In this document: in pieces, positions 43,079 through 51,466 of the stretch
How positions within the stretch are numbered: position 1 is the stretch's first letter
Layout of the letters: each line of letters starts with the position of its first letter
Source of the DNA: an uncultured Bacteroidia bacterium
GTDB taxonomy: Bacteria; Bacteroidota; Bacteroidia; Bacteroidales; UBA932
Length of the DNA stretch: 64,000 nucleotides
Assembly: GCA_902773925.1 (NCBI GenBank)
Contig: CACYGI010000005.1
Coordinates: forward strand, 62,001-126,000
Direction of reading: 5' to 3'
Position numbers and translations under genes: made by a program
Notes under the pieces: model-generated
Databases searched by the model: none
Told to the model about the DNA's origin: nothing
What the model saw: only the letters and a program-made list of their open reading frames with translations

Positions 43079-45233
43079 AAGCGATATCCCTGTATTCGTC
43101 TGGTCCAAATTCAGTCATAACCACCTCGCTCGTATCCTCATATAAGTTCTGGGTATCCGCGACAAGGAGGAACTTGCCATTTATTCGAGGAGAATCGCCA
43201 AGGACGATGGGCGATAGTAATTTAATTGTTCCGGAAAGCTTCAGCTTTCTTTCGGCATACTGACTGTAAATCGTTCCAAGCAGAAGTTTCTCCAGGCGAT
43301 CATGAACATCTCCTCGTGTAAACTTTTCAGCCATCATGGAGAAGCTGTTGTATATTATCCCTCGGCCGGTCACTGCCGGTACGTTGTCAGAAGGAGTTCC
43401 GATGATTGTATCAACAGAATATTCCTCTTGAGCATAAGAGTTGATGTGTGCCGTATCCTCCTGATCACACATCTCTATTGCAAGGCCGTTTTTCTTTACG
43501 AGAGTTATTTTCGCATCCTTATATGCAACCCATCGGACATAGTCATATATACTTGTAACGATGTTTCTATTACGGATATGGAATCCGGAGTATATACTGA
43601 ATTCGAGATATCCACCTGCAGGAGGAAGGCTCACATATTCGCCCGCCTCCATTTTACTCCAGGAATCAGGCAACTCATCTCTGTAGGCACCTATGCAACG
43701 TCGGTTCGTCGACCATCCTCCTACACCAATCTTGCTTTTGCGGTCTTCGTGATCATAATATGCAAGAAAAAGGCAGCCGGGATTTCCATCACCTGATACC
43801 CATCTTGTTCCGCTGGGAGCCGAATACTTTTTTTCTCCATGTACAAGACCACTGTTCGCAAGATGATATAGACAATTTCCCCCGGGAGCGTCAAGCAGTC
43901 TCACCATTATCGGGACATAGACAAATTTGCATTTGTCCATCATCTTATCATAATTATCCTTCTCGTTGTACTTGCCGGCCTCCTCGAATGGATTGTAGCG
44001 CACATCAAAAAGCAAATCAAGATTTAATCGCAGTTTAAACTGATCATGAACTCCACTGACTGGGGTTACATAGTTTAAATACTGAAGAGGAAAAGTCGCA
44101 ATCTTCTGTCCTACAAATATGCTTATATTGTCGCCCTGATAAAAGCAGGGCTGAGCATTTCTAACAAGCTGCCGGCAGCTTCCGCCGTCAAGTGAGTCGT
44201 CGCCTGCTTTTAAGCACCACAACACCCCGGAAGCGTCGCTTCCTGAATAGGCACTCTCTATCTCGAACATGACGGCATCATGCTCGACGGTAACGCCTTC
44301 TGCAATGATATTACCCCCATAGCGGACGCGGAAACCGTCAAGGACATCATCTGGATGAAGTGCATCATATGACGTCTTAATAACTCTCCCTTCGGTAAGC
44401 CGTTCGTTAACTGTAACATTCCCCTCGATGATTGTATCTTCAGCGTAGGGGGAGAATCGTACAGTTGCGTTATTATATACTGCATCATGAGATATGGCTG
44501 CATCATTGCCTGCCCACTCAACATCTTCCGCATTCATAGAAGCGACACAATTAATGTCATAGAGATGAATGACGCCGGCACGTTGAATTACGCGCAAGGC
44601 AAATGGCTGCAGGATGCCTTTCAGAACTTCAAAGCCGGACAATGCTTCGCCTTCCTCATCGTAAAAATTCCCATTGTTTAGGGTGATTCTTGCTAAATCA
44701 ATTAGTGCCCCTGAAGCATAATAACTTTCGTGAGTTGAAATATGATCCTCCCGGCGAATGTAATTTATTCCGCTAGCAGTCAGGCAAGCTGTGAGTATAT
44801 CCTCAAAACTCTCTCGCCCTGTACGTGACCATTTAATACGGTTAAGTGCTCCGAAGTCACTAAATACCAGGGATACATCATAGTTAGAGGCAGATGTATA
44901 CGGCTCTTCGTAAGGCTCGCTGTCAAGCGTACCGGACCACCATAGGAGATTGTCACGATAAACATCCAGACGCACTTCACCAACCTCGACAACAGAGGCT
45001 AAATGCAATAACTGCCGATCACTGGCTGAGTTGACGATAAGTGTTGCAGTAGAACCTTGTATCGGCTCTATTTTATCGGTTTCAGACCAAGTTATGGTCA
45101 ATGGTGATTCTCCGCTCCCAATGCCCAGCTCCAATGGGCTGAAGGCACTGGATGCTTCCTGCAGTATTTCAGCGCGTATGGTGTGTCCCTCTTTAGATAG
45201 GAACTCCGTATAATATCGAAGGTATTTAGCCAT
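43071..45233 (-). CDS. Phage tail hub/baseplate protein (720 aa)
   Basis: A 720-aa protein directly after the tape measure gene (8-nt overlap), the usual place for the distal tail and hub protein. It begins AKYLRYYTEFLSKEGHTI, then ITWSETDKIEPIQGSTATL, which resembles the N-terminal domain of Bacteroidales phage tail hub proteins. The middle has FEDILTACLTASGI, matching a gp27-like hub barrel pattern. No lysozyme or peptidase motif is visible. It would join the tail tube to the fibres. Confidence 0.7.
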   Translation of the reverse strand: MAKYLRYYTEFLSKEGHTIRAEILQEASSAFSPLELGIGSGESPLTITWSETDKIEPIQGSTATLIVNSASDRQLLHLASVVEVGEVRLDVYRDNLLWWSGTLDSEPYEEPYTSASNYDVSLVFSDFGALNRIKWSRTGRESFEDILTACLTASGINYIRREDHISTHESYYASGALIDLARITLNNGNFYDEEGEALSGFEVLKGILQPFALRVIQRAGVIHLYDINCVASMNAEDVEWAGNDAAISHDAVYNNATVRFSPYAEDTIIEGNVTVNERLTEGRVIKTSYDALHPDDVLDGFRVRYGGNIIAEGVTVEHDAVMFEIESAYSGSDASGVLWCLKAGDDSLDGGSCRQLVRNAQPCFYQGDNISIFVGQKIATFPLQYLNYVTPVSGVHDQFKLRLNLDLLFDVRYNPFEEAGKYNEKDNYDKMMDKCKFVYVPIMVRLLDAPGGNCLYHLANSGLVHGEKKYSAPSGTRWVSGDGNPGCLFLAYYDHEDRKSKIGVGGWSTNRRCIGAYRDELPDSWSKMEAGEYVSLPPAGGYLEFSIYSGFHIRNRNIVTSIYDYVRWVAYKDAKITLVKKNGLAIEMCDQEDTAHINSYAQEEYSVDTIIGTPSDNVPAVTGRGIIYNSFSMMAEKFTRGDVHDRLEKLLLGTIYSQYAERKLKLSGTIKLLSPIVLGDSPRINGKFLLVADTQNLYEDTSEVVMTEFGPDEYRDIAYE

Positions 45234-47832
45234 TGTTGCGATAATCGAGACGGTTGACTTTCTTTAGAATACCTTTTAGCGCATAGCCATCGATCTTGAA
45301 TTCGACCTGGCCGAAACCGGAAGACGGTTCTATCATTTCCCGCAATCTATTAAGCGGGGCTACCACTTCGGGGTTATTGGCAGCCCCAGGGTACTCTCCG
45401 AAGAGACCGAGAGTGGGGCCATATGCGATACCACCATTGGCGAATTTCGGGATCGAGGCTATAGCTGCGGCGATAGAGGCGATGGCAGCCACGGCCATTA
45501 CGGGACCGACGTAGGGAATACTTGCCACTGCCGCAGCACCTTCAGTTTGGGCGACAGCAGCGTTTGCTGTAAATAGTGTCGCCAGCTTTGGTAGCACCTG
45601 CCCGATAACTGACAGAAGATTAGCTCCCCACTCAAGCCAGCTTGCCGTCGTTTCATCGACAATTCCACGAAGACTACGCATGGCCCCGGACAATTCACTT
45701 ATGGAATTGGTCGCTTTTGAAAGGCCACTTTCCGGTATAATTTCCTCAAACTTATCAAAATGCCATTCATCATTGAGCGTTTTAATAGCCGCCTTAATCT
45801 TCTCTTTATCAAAGAATGGTATGTCTGAAGATGATAATTGCCCTTTCAGGTTATTGTAAAGCAAAAGGGCCTGACGATACTCGTTGTCAGGCGGTAGAAT
45901 ACTTTCGCGCGTTACAGCTTGACCGGTAAGTTTAGCCGGTGTTTTAATCGGTGATATGCTGTTGTTTAAATTATCCGCCATTACAGCCTGCTGCCGGGCA
46001 GATTTAAGGTTTTGATATTCCGCTATCAACTCTTGAATGGCGGCATTTTTGAGGCCATATTTTGTAATTAATGAACTGATGCCCGACTCCATGGCCGACA
46101 ACTCGACATTGATCTCGTCTGAGGTGTTGCCAAATACCCGATTCTTATCGATCGCCGCTTGAATACTTTTGCGATAATCAGCCAGATCGTCTGACAGATT
46201 TCTGGTCTTGTGGTCTACGTCATTTGCCCCGTCCGCAACAATGCCCAATTCATCAGCTGCTTCAGCCATTTTTTTGGTACAAGCGCCAAAGGATACATTC
46301 AGGGGCTCAAGTTCTTTGTTGATAGCATCGACTTCGCCTTTAAGCGCCGTCCATTTTTTTCTATCTTCCTTAAATTGATCTGAGTGATAATAGTCATCTC
46401 CATATTTTTTTATTAGATAGACCGCTTTTTTTTCCAATTCAGCCATTCGGTTTTTCTTCTCTTCTTTCTCAAGCTCTTTAGCTGCTATTTGGGACGCCAG
46501 TACCTTGGCCTGTGCCTCAAAACCTATTTGTTTGGCATACACAGCAGATTTCTTCGTAAGAACATCATACCATTCCGCAGCCGTTTTGTGCATGCCGAAG
46601 ATTTTGCCATACTTATTGTTTAGATCGGCAACAGCACGACCTGCGTTTTTTTTGCTTTTAATCAAGCGTTCAAGATTGACTATTTCGGCGGAAATTTCAG
46701 CTGTTGCATTGGCTGCAGCGCTCTTGAATGCATCCTGAGCCTCATTCGCCTCTTCGATCCCGGCAGCAGCATCTTTCGATCTATTGAAGAGTCTGGACAG
46801 GAGTTCAATGACAGCTTGAATGGCCACAGTCAATCCCAAGGAAAGGGCTCCATATAATGCCACTGTGGCTGCTTTAAGGGCCGTTGTTCCTGCTGCAGCC
46901 TGATAACCTGCTGCAGCCAATAAACGTTGGGCCATAGCTTGCATTTTCTGTGCTGCCGCAAGGCCGAGGGACTGTACTTTCGCTTTCAGGGTCGCTATAT
47001 CAATAGCTCTCAACGCGGTCAACAATTTAGTTGCCGTCGTAGCGGTCTGCCCCAGTGCATGGAAACCAGAAAGGACCGGCATAACACTCTGCGCAACCCT
47101 GCCCAATTCCTCTTTAATGTCCCCTAGTTTGTTGGACATCTGCTTCATTTTACCGACAGGTGTCTGCGCCAAAGCTTCGTTCATGCCACCGACCGATTGA
47201 CCGACTACATCCACAAGAACGGCGGCGCGTTCGGCCTCTGTCCCGTATTGCAGGATTCGCTTCTGGGCTTCATCGAATTTGTACCCATAGCGGGAAAGAG
47301 CCTCCGTTTGACCGTTCATTACCTTTCCCAGCATAGTAGCAATCTGTGTCACGTTCTCTGCAGAAGCGCCCAGGCCATACTGCTGCGCGGCCATATCGTT
47401 CATTACCGGAATGATGGCCTTCAAGGAATCGGAATACTCCAAATAAGTAGCAAGTTCCTGGGCGGCGGCCAGCTGGACCTCATCACCGATTACGCCCAAT
47501 TGCTGCTGCGCAGAGCATAAGTCCTTAATGGCCTGAACCTCTTCATCGGTGGCCCCCATTGTGTTAGACATCGCCTGTGTCAGGCGGGTTTCGGCAACAG
47601 ACTGGACTTCATAAGCACCTGTCAATTCCTTAAATACACCGTGAAGTTGCCCGATGGCGGCTGCTGCACCCTCCGCAATCTGCGATATGGATGCGAACTT
47701 CACGAAAGAAGATGATAACCCTTTGGAACTGTCAGTCACTTGATCGATGGCTTTACCCAGGGATCTTGCGTCGACCGTTACATCCTTGAAGTTATCATTT
47801 ACTTTAATCCGTATGGTGACTTCTTGCGCCAT
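45226..47832 (-). CDS. Phage tail tape measure protein
   Basis: An 868-aa tape measure protein. The N-terminal half is helical and matches known tape measure patterns (GVIGDEVQLAAAQELATYLE, GQTEALSRYGYKFDEAQKRIL, then GKMKQMSNKLGDIKEELGRV). Hydrophobic segments (TALKAATVALYGALSLGLTV and VAQTEGAAAVASIPYVGPVM) would form the membrane-crossing part during DNA entry. A long coiled-coil region is in the middle (KELEKEEKKNRMAELEKKA). The length should set the tail length; by the usual 1.5 angstrom per residue rule this is a medium tail. Confidence 0.9.
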   Translation of the reverse strand: MAQEVTIRIKVNDNFKDVTVDARSLGKAIDQVTDSSKGLSSSFVKFASISQIAEGAAAAIGQLHGVFKELTGAYEVQSVAETRLTQAMSNTMGATDEEVQAIKDLCSAQQQLGVIGDEVQLAAAQELATYLEYSDSLKAIIPVMNDMAAQQYGLGASAENVTQIATMLGKVMNGQTEALSRYGYKFDEAQKRILQYGTEAERAAVLVDVVGQSVGGMNEALAQTPVGKMKQMSNKLGDIKEELGRVAQSVMPVLSGFHALGQTATTATKLLTALRAIDIATLKAKVQSLGLAAAQKMQAMAQRLLAAAGYQAAAGTTALKAATVALYGALSLGLTVAIQAVIELLSRLFNRSKDAAAGIEEANEAQDAFKSAAANATAEISAEIVNLERLIKSKKNAGRAVADLNNKYGKIFGMHKTAAEWYDVLTKKSAVYAKQIGFEAQAKVLASQIAAKELEKEEKKNRMAELEKKAVYLIKKYGDDYYHSDQFKEDRKKWTALKGEVDAINKELEPLNVSFGACTKKMAEAADELGIVADGANDVDHKTRNLSDDLADYRKSIQAAIDKNRVFGNTSDEINVELSAMESGISSLITKYGLKNAAIQELIAEYQNLKSARQQAVMADNLNNSISPIKTPAKLTGQAVTRESILPPDNEYRQALLLYNNLKGQLSSSDIPFFDKEKIKAAIKTLNDEWHFDKFEEIIPESGLSKATNSISELSGAMRSLRGIVDETTASWLEWGANLLSVIGQVLPKLATLFTANAAVAQTEGAAAVASIPYVGPVMAVAAIASIAAAIASIPKFANGGIAYGPTLGLFGEYPGAANNPEVVAPLNRLREMIEPSSGFGQVEFKIDGYALKGILKKVNRLDYRNNG

Positions 47833-47860
47833 TGGTATTGTTATTTGAAATTATTTTCTT

Positions 47861-48049
47861 ATGTTTGTGTCAATTATGGTCGAATTCATAGATAATATCG
47901 TCGCTCTTGCAAACGCCACCTGGGACTTATTCTGCATGGCCCCTCTTACTTGCTTGATTCTTATCGCCACCGTTATTATCTCGATCCCTGTCTGGAAAGC
48001 CACTTGGAAGAGAATTGATGAGGCAAAAGGGCCCATCATTCTCCGTTAA
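47861..48049 (+). CDS. Possible small membrane protein antisense to the tail operon
   Basis: A plus-strand frame of 62 aa, with a hydrophobic segment MAPLTCLILIATVIISIPVW followed by a basic, helical tail (KATWKRIDEAKG). It fills most of the 203-nt gap between the tape measure gene and the tail chaperone gene, opposite in direction. A single transmembrane peptide there could be a holin or accessory, but no promoter is clear and the minus strand is open too. Listed as tentative. Confidence 0.35.
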   Translation: MFVSIMVEFIDNIVALANATWDLFCMAPLTCLILIATVIISIPVWKATWKRIDEAKGPIILR

Positions 48050-48392
48050 GTTTTGCCATCACTTCCTTCATTCTTTCAGGGCTGCTTGTTCCCTGAGTTG
48101 TAGTTTTTTCTTCCTTTGTTTCATCATTGTCCCACGGCAGGGGGAATGCCTTTCTGGCGTTCACGGGATGTTTGCTGAAAAGGTTGGCCACTGAGACGAC
48201 CTCGATCCTGGTCCTTTCCCATCCCTCACGGATGCGCACCTCTTCCAGTGCGTTGTGTTTCTCTACAATCCTGGTAAACTCCAGTGGGGTGCATTGCTCA
48301 AAGTCCTTACGACTCATCCCCACGCGCCCCACTGCAATTCCCAGAAGTGTTTCAATGTCCGGAGTTATTTCTTTTTCTTCGGACTTTTTTTT
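48036..48392 (-). CDS. Tail assembly chaperone GT extension (-1 frame)
   Basis: This frame runs from a run of nine A near the end of the upstream G-type gene to the stop at 48036 and adds about 118 residues after the shift. The first part, KSEEKEITPDIETLLGIAVGR then VGMSRKDFEQCTPLEF, matches the T domain of phage tail chaperones (GMS..F...TP.EF). It has no good start codon of its own: a GTG at 48332 is possible but would cut into the conserved start. So it is best read as the product of -1 frameshifting from the G gene. Confidence 0.75.
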   Translation of the reverse strand, partial: KKKSEEKEITPDIETLLGIAVGRVGMSRKDFEQCTPLEFTRIVEKHNALEEVRIREGWERTRIEVVSVANLFSKHPVNARKAFPLPWDNDETKEEKTTTQGTSSPERMKEVMAKLNGE

Positions 48393-48670
48393 TGCACGCC
48401 GTCTTCAGACTGAGAGGCAAGTCCTGCACTGAATTCCTGCAGGATATCAGCATCCAGTGAGTCGGCAAACATTTCAAAGGATTCCTCAAAGGTCTCCCCA
48501 TCGGCATTACAGGCACTCTTGATGCAGCACCATAACAGGAGGATCAGATCTGCGATGTCTCCGTCGGTTATTTCAGCCACATCGCGGCCGGTCTCTCTCT
48601 TGAAGCGAACCATGGCTCCCATTGTCATCCGGCAAGGGATCTCACGTCCTTTATAGAAAATCTTCTTCAT
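48365..48670 (-). CDS. Tail assembly chaperone G
   Basis: A 101-aa protein located between the tail tube and tape measure genes, the fixed place for the G/GT chaperones that help the tube form around the tape measure. It is charged and helical, for example FKRETGRDVAEITDGDIADL, and ends in lysines (KKSPKKKK) because the run of A is read in the zero frame. The -1 frame continues into the GT extension. Confidence 0.8.
   Translation of the reverse strand: MKKIFYKGREIPCRMTMGAMVRFKRETGRDVAEITDGDIADLILLLWCCIKSACNADGETFEESFEMFADSLDADILQEFSAGLASQSEDGVQKKSPKKKK
48385..48393 (-). promoter_or_regulatory. Slippery run of nine A for -1 frameshifting (G to GT)
   Basis: On the minus strand CAA AAA AAA AGT is read in zero frame; slipping back one base on A AAA AAA gives AAG TCC and enters the GT frame. 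Runs of A are standard slippery sites for tail chaperone genes. Confidence 0.75.
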
Positions 48671-48673
48671 GAC

Positions 48674-49141
48674 TTACTCTCCGGGCTGGGCGTCGGCCAG
48701 AAGGTCGAGCTTGGTTGTATCCACCTCGACGGGACCGTCATTGTCCAGGGTGATGGAATAGGTCGCGTCCTCCCCTGCAGGGGCGGTGTTCTCCAGAGAT
48801 GAGATAATGAACTTGCCGGACACGTAGGGATCGGTGTCATTCTCACGCTCAAAGAGCGAGACATTGACAGACTGTCCCAGAGCCCAGGCGGCAAGGATGA
48901 CCTTGAGGCCGGATTCACTCTCTCGATAGAAGCAGAGACCATCGGCCTTAACCTGAACGGAAAGGCCGGTCACCCTCTTGTTCTTGTACAGGGAAGTGGA
49001 GGATGCCTGTACATCTGCAGCCGGCTTGACGGCTACGTCCTTGGTCTCCGTATTGAAAGTCGCAGTGTGGGAGGTACAGTGACCAACGGCACCACCGGCT
49101 ACTTTCATCAGGAGATCACTGCCGTTTACGTAATTTTTCAT
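48674..49141 (-). CDS. Phage major tail tube protein
   Basis: A 155-aa protein of the tail tube type: KNYVNGSDLLMKVAGGAVG at the start, then VSVQV-like strands (RVTGLSVQVKADGLCFYRE), and SGKFIISSLENTAPAGEDATY followed by YSITLDNDGPVEVD. The last motif is typical of siphovirus tube subunits. It lies directly before the tail chaperone genes and overlaps the spanin gene by 4 nt (ATGA). No sheath gene accompanies it. Confidence 0.82.
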   Translation of the reverse strand: MKNYVNGSDLLMKVAGGAVGHCTSHTATFNTETKDVAVKPAADVQASSTSLYKNKRVTGLSVQVKADGLCFYRESESGLKVILAAWALGQSVNVSLFERENDTDPYVSGKFIISSLENTAPAGEDATYSITLDNDGPVEVDTTKLDLLADAQPGE

Positions 49142-49773
49142 CTTGAAATACTGTTTAAAAGTTGTTTGATCTTCGATAAAACACCCGCAAATCCGGGCTT
49201 GTAAAACTTAAGGAACAGACGCACGGCAACATACAGGATGGCAGTCATTCCGGCATACATCAAAGTTTTCTGCCACCATGGAATGCCTTTCTTCTGTGTC
49301 TGTTCCCTGATGTTCTCTGTTGATTCAACCTTCGATTCCACCACCTCAAGATGCTCGCTTTCCAAGACGGTCCTGACCGTGTCACGATCTTCCGCATTGA
49401 CAGTTGATATGACTTGTGTATGCTCATTGGCCGTGCTTTCCCGGCGATTCCCCCGGCGCTCGGTCGTTCTTGACTGGAGAGGAGGGGTTCCCGTTGCCGG
49501 ATCCGTCGGTTTATCAGTATCAAAAGTCTCCGTGACCGTCTCCACATTCTCCGTCTCCGAAAGGTCCGTCTTCCGGACAGACGACAAGTCCAGCTGAAGG
49601 ATTTCCTTTCTGACGGAAAGGATGCTTTCCTCCAGCCTTCCGACTTCTTCGGCCAGAAGTTTTATTTCCTTCCGGTTCAGGGATTGGCTGGTCAAATTCC
49701 GGCTCGCGCTGCAACTCACGAGAAACAGGGCAATTGGCAGAATGAGGACACGATGGTATTTGTTCAACTGCAT
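49138..49773 (-). CDS. Outer-membrane spanin-type lipoprotein with C-terminal membrane helix
   Basis: A 211-aa protein with a lipobox (LPIALFLVSCSAS) at the N-terminus, a long coiled-coil/low-complexity periplasmic part (KLLAEEVGRLEESILSVRKE) and a C-terminal hydrophobic helix (WWQKTLMYAGMTAILYVAVRL) with a basic tail. This layout, lipid anchor at one end and membrane helix at the other, is that of a unimolecular spanin, which joins the two membranes at lysis. It overlaps the preceding TM-coiled-coil gene by 254 nt in another frame, like Rz/Rz1. Confidence 0.65.
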   Translation of the reverse strand: MQLNKYHRVLILPIALFLVSCSASRNLTSQSLNRKEIKLLAEEVGRLEESILSVRKEILQLDLSSVRKTDLSETENVETVTETFDTDKPTDPATGTPPLQSRTTERRGNRRESTANEHTQVISTVNAEDRDTVRTVLESEHLEVVESKVESTENIREQTQKKGIPWWQKTLMYAGMTAILYVAVRLFLKFYKPGFAGVLSKIKQLLNSISR

Positions 49774-50029
49774 TGGTAAAGCGATCTATCTTTCGTTGTA
49801 GGGACTTCATCTCCTTGCGTAAAGGCTCGACGACAAGCTCCATCACCATTTCGATTGACTTGCGATCGTTGTCGAGTTCACGAGACCGGACATCCGACTT
49901 CATCTGCTGCACTTCTGCCTTGAGCTTTTCCACCTCCTGGGTGTATTTGGCCTTGAGCAGACGTGACGTCAGCCAAGCCGCTAACGGAGCGGTCACGATT
50001 GCTATTACTCCAAGTATGATTTCAGTCAT
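49520..50029 (-). CDS. Inner-membrane spanin-like protein (Rz-like)
   Basis: A 169-aa protein with an N-terminal membrane helix (TEIILGVIAIVTAPLAAWLT) and a coiled coil (KAKYTQEVEKLKAEVQQMKS and LRKEMKSLQRKIDRFTNA), the form of an i-spanin. The last ~60 residues are low-complexity and read against the lipoprotein gene in the overlapping frame, so they may be constrained by it. It sits between the capsid and tail tube genes with its partner, an unusual place for lysis genes. It could instead be a structural or holin-like membrane protein. Confidence 0.6.
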   Translation of the reverse strand: MTEIILGVIAIVTAPLAAWLTSRLLKAKYTQEVEKLKAEVQQMKSDVRSRELDNDRKSIEMVMELVVEPLRKEMKSLQRKIDRFTNAVEQIPSCPHSANCPVSRELQREPEFDQPIPEPEGNKTSGRRSRKAGGKHPFRQKGNPSAGLVVCPEDGPFGDGECGDGHGDF

Positions 50030-50103
50030 AATACTGGTGGTTTCTATTCAGATGCAGTGCGGGGCGGGGCTTATCGGCCCCGCTCCTTCTGCATCGTTTC
50101 GGT

Positions 50104-51447
50104 TTAGGCTTCAGCCGCCATGTTCTGCTTGACCGTTACGGTCAGGGAGGCGGATGTATTAGGGATGGTCAGGGTGACGAGTGCCTGACGAGGTGCGTTC
50201 TCGGTATTGGTCGCGTCATAAGCATAAGCCTGACGGGTGAACGTCACCTTGTTGCCGGAGCCGACGGACACGCCCAGCCAGTCCGCGTTGGACTGTGCCT
50301 CAATGGCTGCACCATTCGAGGTGTTGAAGGTACGCCTGGTGGTACCGGCCTCGGCGGACAGCCCGTCAATCAGTTCGTCACCGGTGATGACCGGGGCGGC
50401 ACCATCCTCATAACCATTGACAAGGGCTACGGATGCATCCGCTTTCTTCATCATGGCAAGGAAATAGTGACGGAAGTTGATGAGGTTGCGCTGGTTCTGA
50501 GGGTCGTTCTTGGCCTCGTGGAAATACATCTTTGTGGAACCGGTTGCCTTGAACACACGCGGCGCGTAGAAGGCGAAGGATGCCTGAAACTTGTTTCCGG
50601 ATTCGGCTGTTCCAAGAGCCTGCTTCACGCCCGCAGAAGTGTACACGGGGCAATTAGCAAACTCATAGATATCGAAGCCGAAGAGGCGTGCAACACGTCC
50701 GTTCACATTGTCCAGATTGTACTGGCGAGTGAAAGTTTCACTGACACCCAGAAGGTCGTTCACGTGATCTGTAGTAAGTACAAGGCGGCGGCCAACGGCA
50801 GGCACCTTCATCTTGTCGAATTTGGCCTTCAAGGCTATAAGATCGGCAATGGTAAGCTTCTTTCGACCGGTATTCGGATCGGTGGATCCCGTTGTCACCA
50901 CAAAGTTGGTTCCCGAAGCAATGGCGTGGGCAGCCTTGGCGAACTTGCCGTCATTGATAGAGTTGGCATGGGACTCCTTCACCCTTGCCATCTTATCATA
51001 AGAAGAGGCATAGAGCTCATCATCAGTGATGGGAGTTACCTTGGTCTGGAACTTATCAAGGCTGATGGAAATATCGCCATCGGGGAGTTCCTGGATCGCA
51101 ATAGGGTAAGTAGTATTGTTCACCAGCACGTCAGGATCCACTCCCACATCCACAAGATGGATGACATCGTTTTTGACGACGGACGAAGCATCAGGAATGC
51201 CGTCCAGCCAGGAAGCTTCAAGGCCGGCACGAAGGGTCTTGACCAGCTCGCCGGTCCAGACTTCGGTAAGGACACCGGCGCGGAGAATGCCGGACATGGA
51301 GACGGGGGCAAAGAGACCTACGATTCCGGAGATCCCGTTGGCCACCATGGCGCCGGCAACCGGGCTGATTCCCACAGCTCCGCCGGCGAAGGCTCCCACT
51401 ACGCAGTTGAACAGGAGCGCAAGCATAATAGAGATGATATTCTTCAT
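50104..51447 (-). CDS. Phage major capsid protein with hydrophobic N-terminus and BACON-like C-terminal domain
   Basis: A 447-aa major capsid protein. The N-terminal ~60 residues are hydrophobic and signal-like (KNIISIMLALLFNCVVGAFA and then GISPVAGAMVANGISGIVG), which is unusual and may form a delta-domain cut by the protease. The core begins near RAGVLTEVWTGELVKTLRAG and includes LTTDHVNDLLGVSETF and FGFDIYEFANCPVY, like Mu gpT-type capsids. Residues about 375-447 (AIEAQSNADWLGVSVGSG, then QALVTLTIPNTSASLTVTVK) form a BACON-type immunoglobulin-like domain, likely displayed on the capsid. ATG 51447 is used. Confidence 0.82.
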   Translation of the reverse strand: MKNIISIMLALLFNCVVGAFAGGAVGISPVAGAMVANGISGIVGLFAPVSMSGILRAGVLTEVWTGELVKTLRAGLEASWLDGIPDASSVVKNDVIHLVDVGVDPDVLVNNTTYPIAIQELPDGDISISLDKFQTKVTPITDDELYASSYDKMARVKESHANSINDGKFAKAAHAIASGTNFVVTTGSTDPNTGRKKLTIADLIALKAKFDKMKVPAVGRRLVLTTDHVNDLLGVSETFTRQYNLDNVNGRVARLFGFDIYEFANCPVYTSAGVKQALGTAESGNKFQASFAFYAPRVFKATGSTKMYFHEAKNDPQNQRNLINFRHYFLAMMKKADASVALVNGYEDGAAPVITGDELIDGLSAEAGTTRRTFNTSNGAAIEAQSNADWLGVSVGSGNKVTFTRQAYAYDATNTENAPRQALVTLTIPNTSASLTVTVKQNMAAEA

Positions 51448-51466
51448 AATGGTTTGGTTTGATAAT

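Noticed and set aside
50467..51462. 331-aa plus-strand ORF opposite the capsid gene
   Set aside because: It mirrors the capsid coding frame and shows no protein family.
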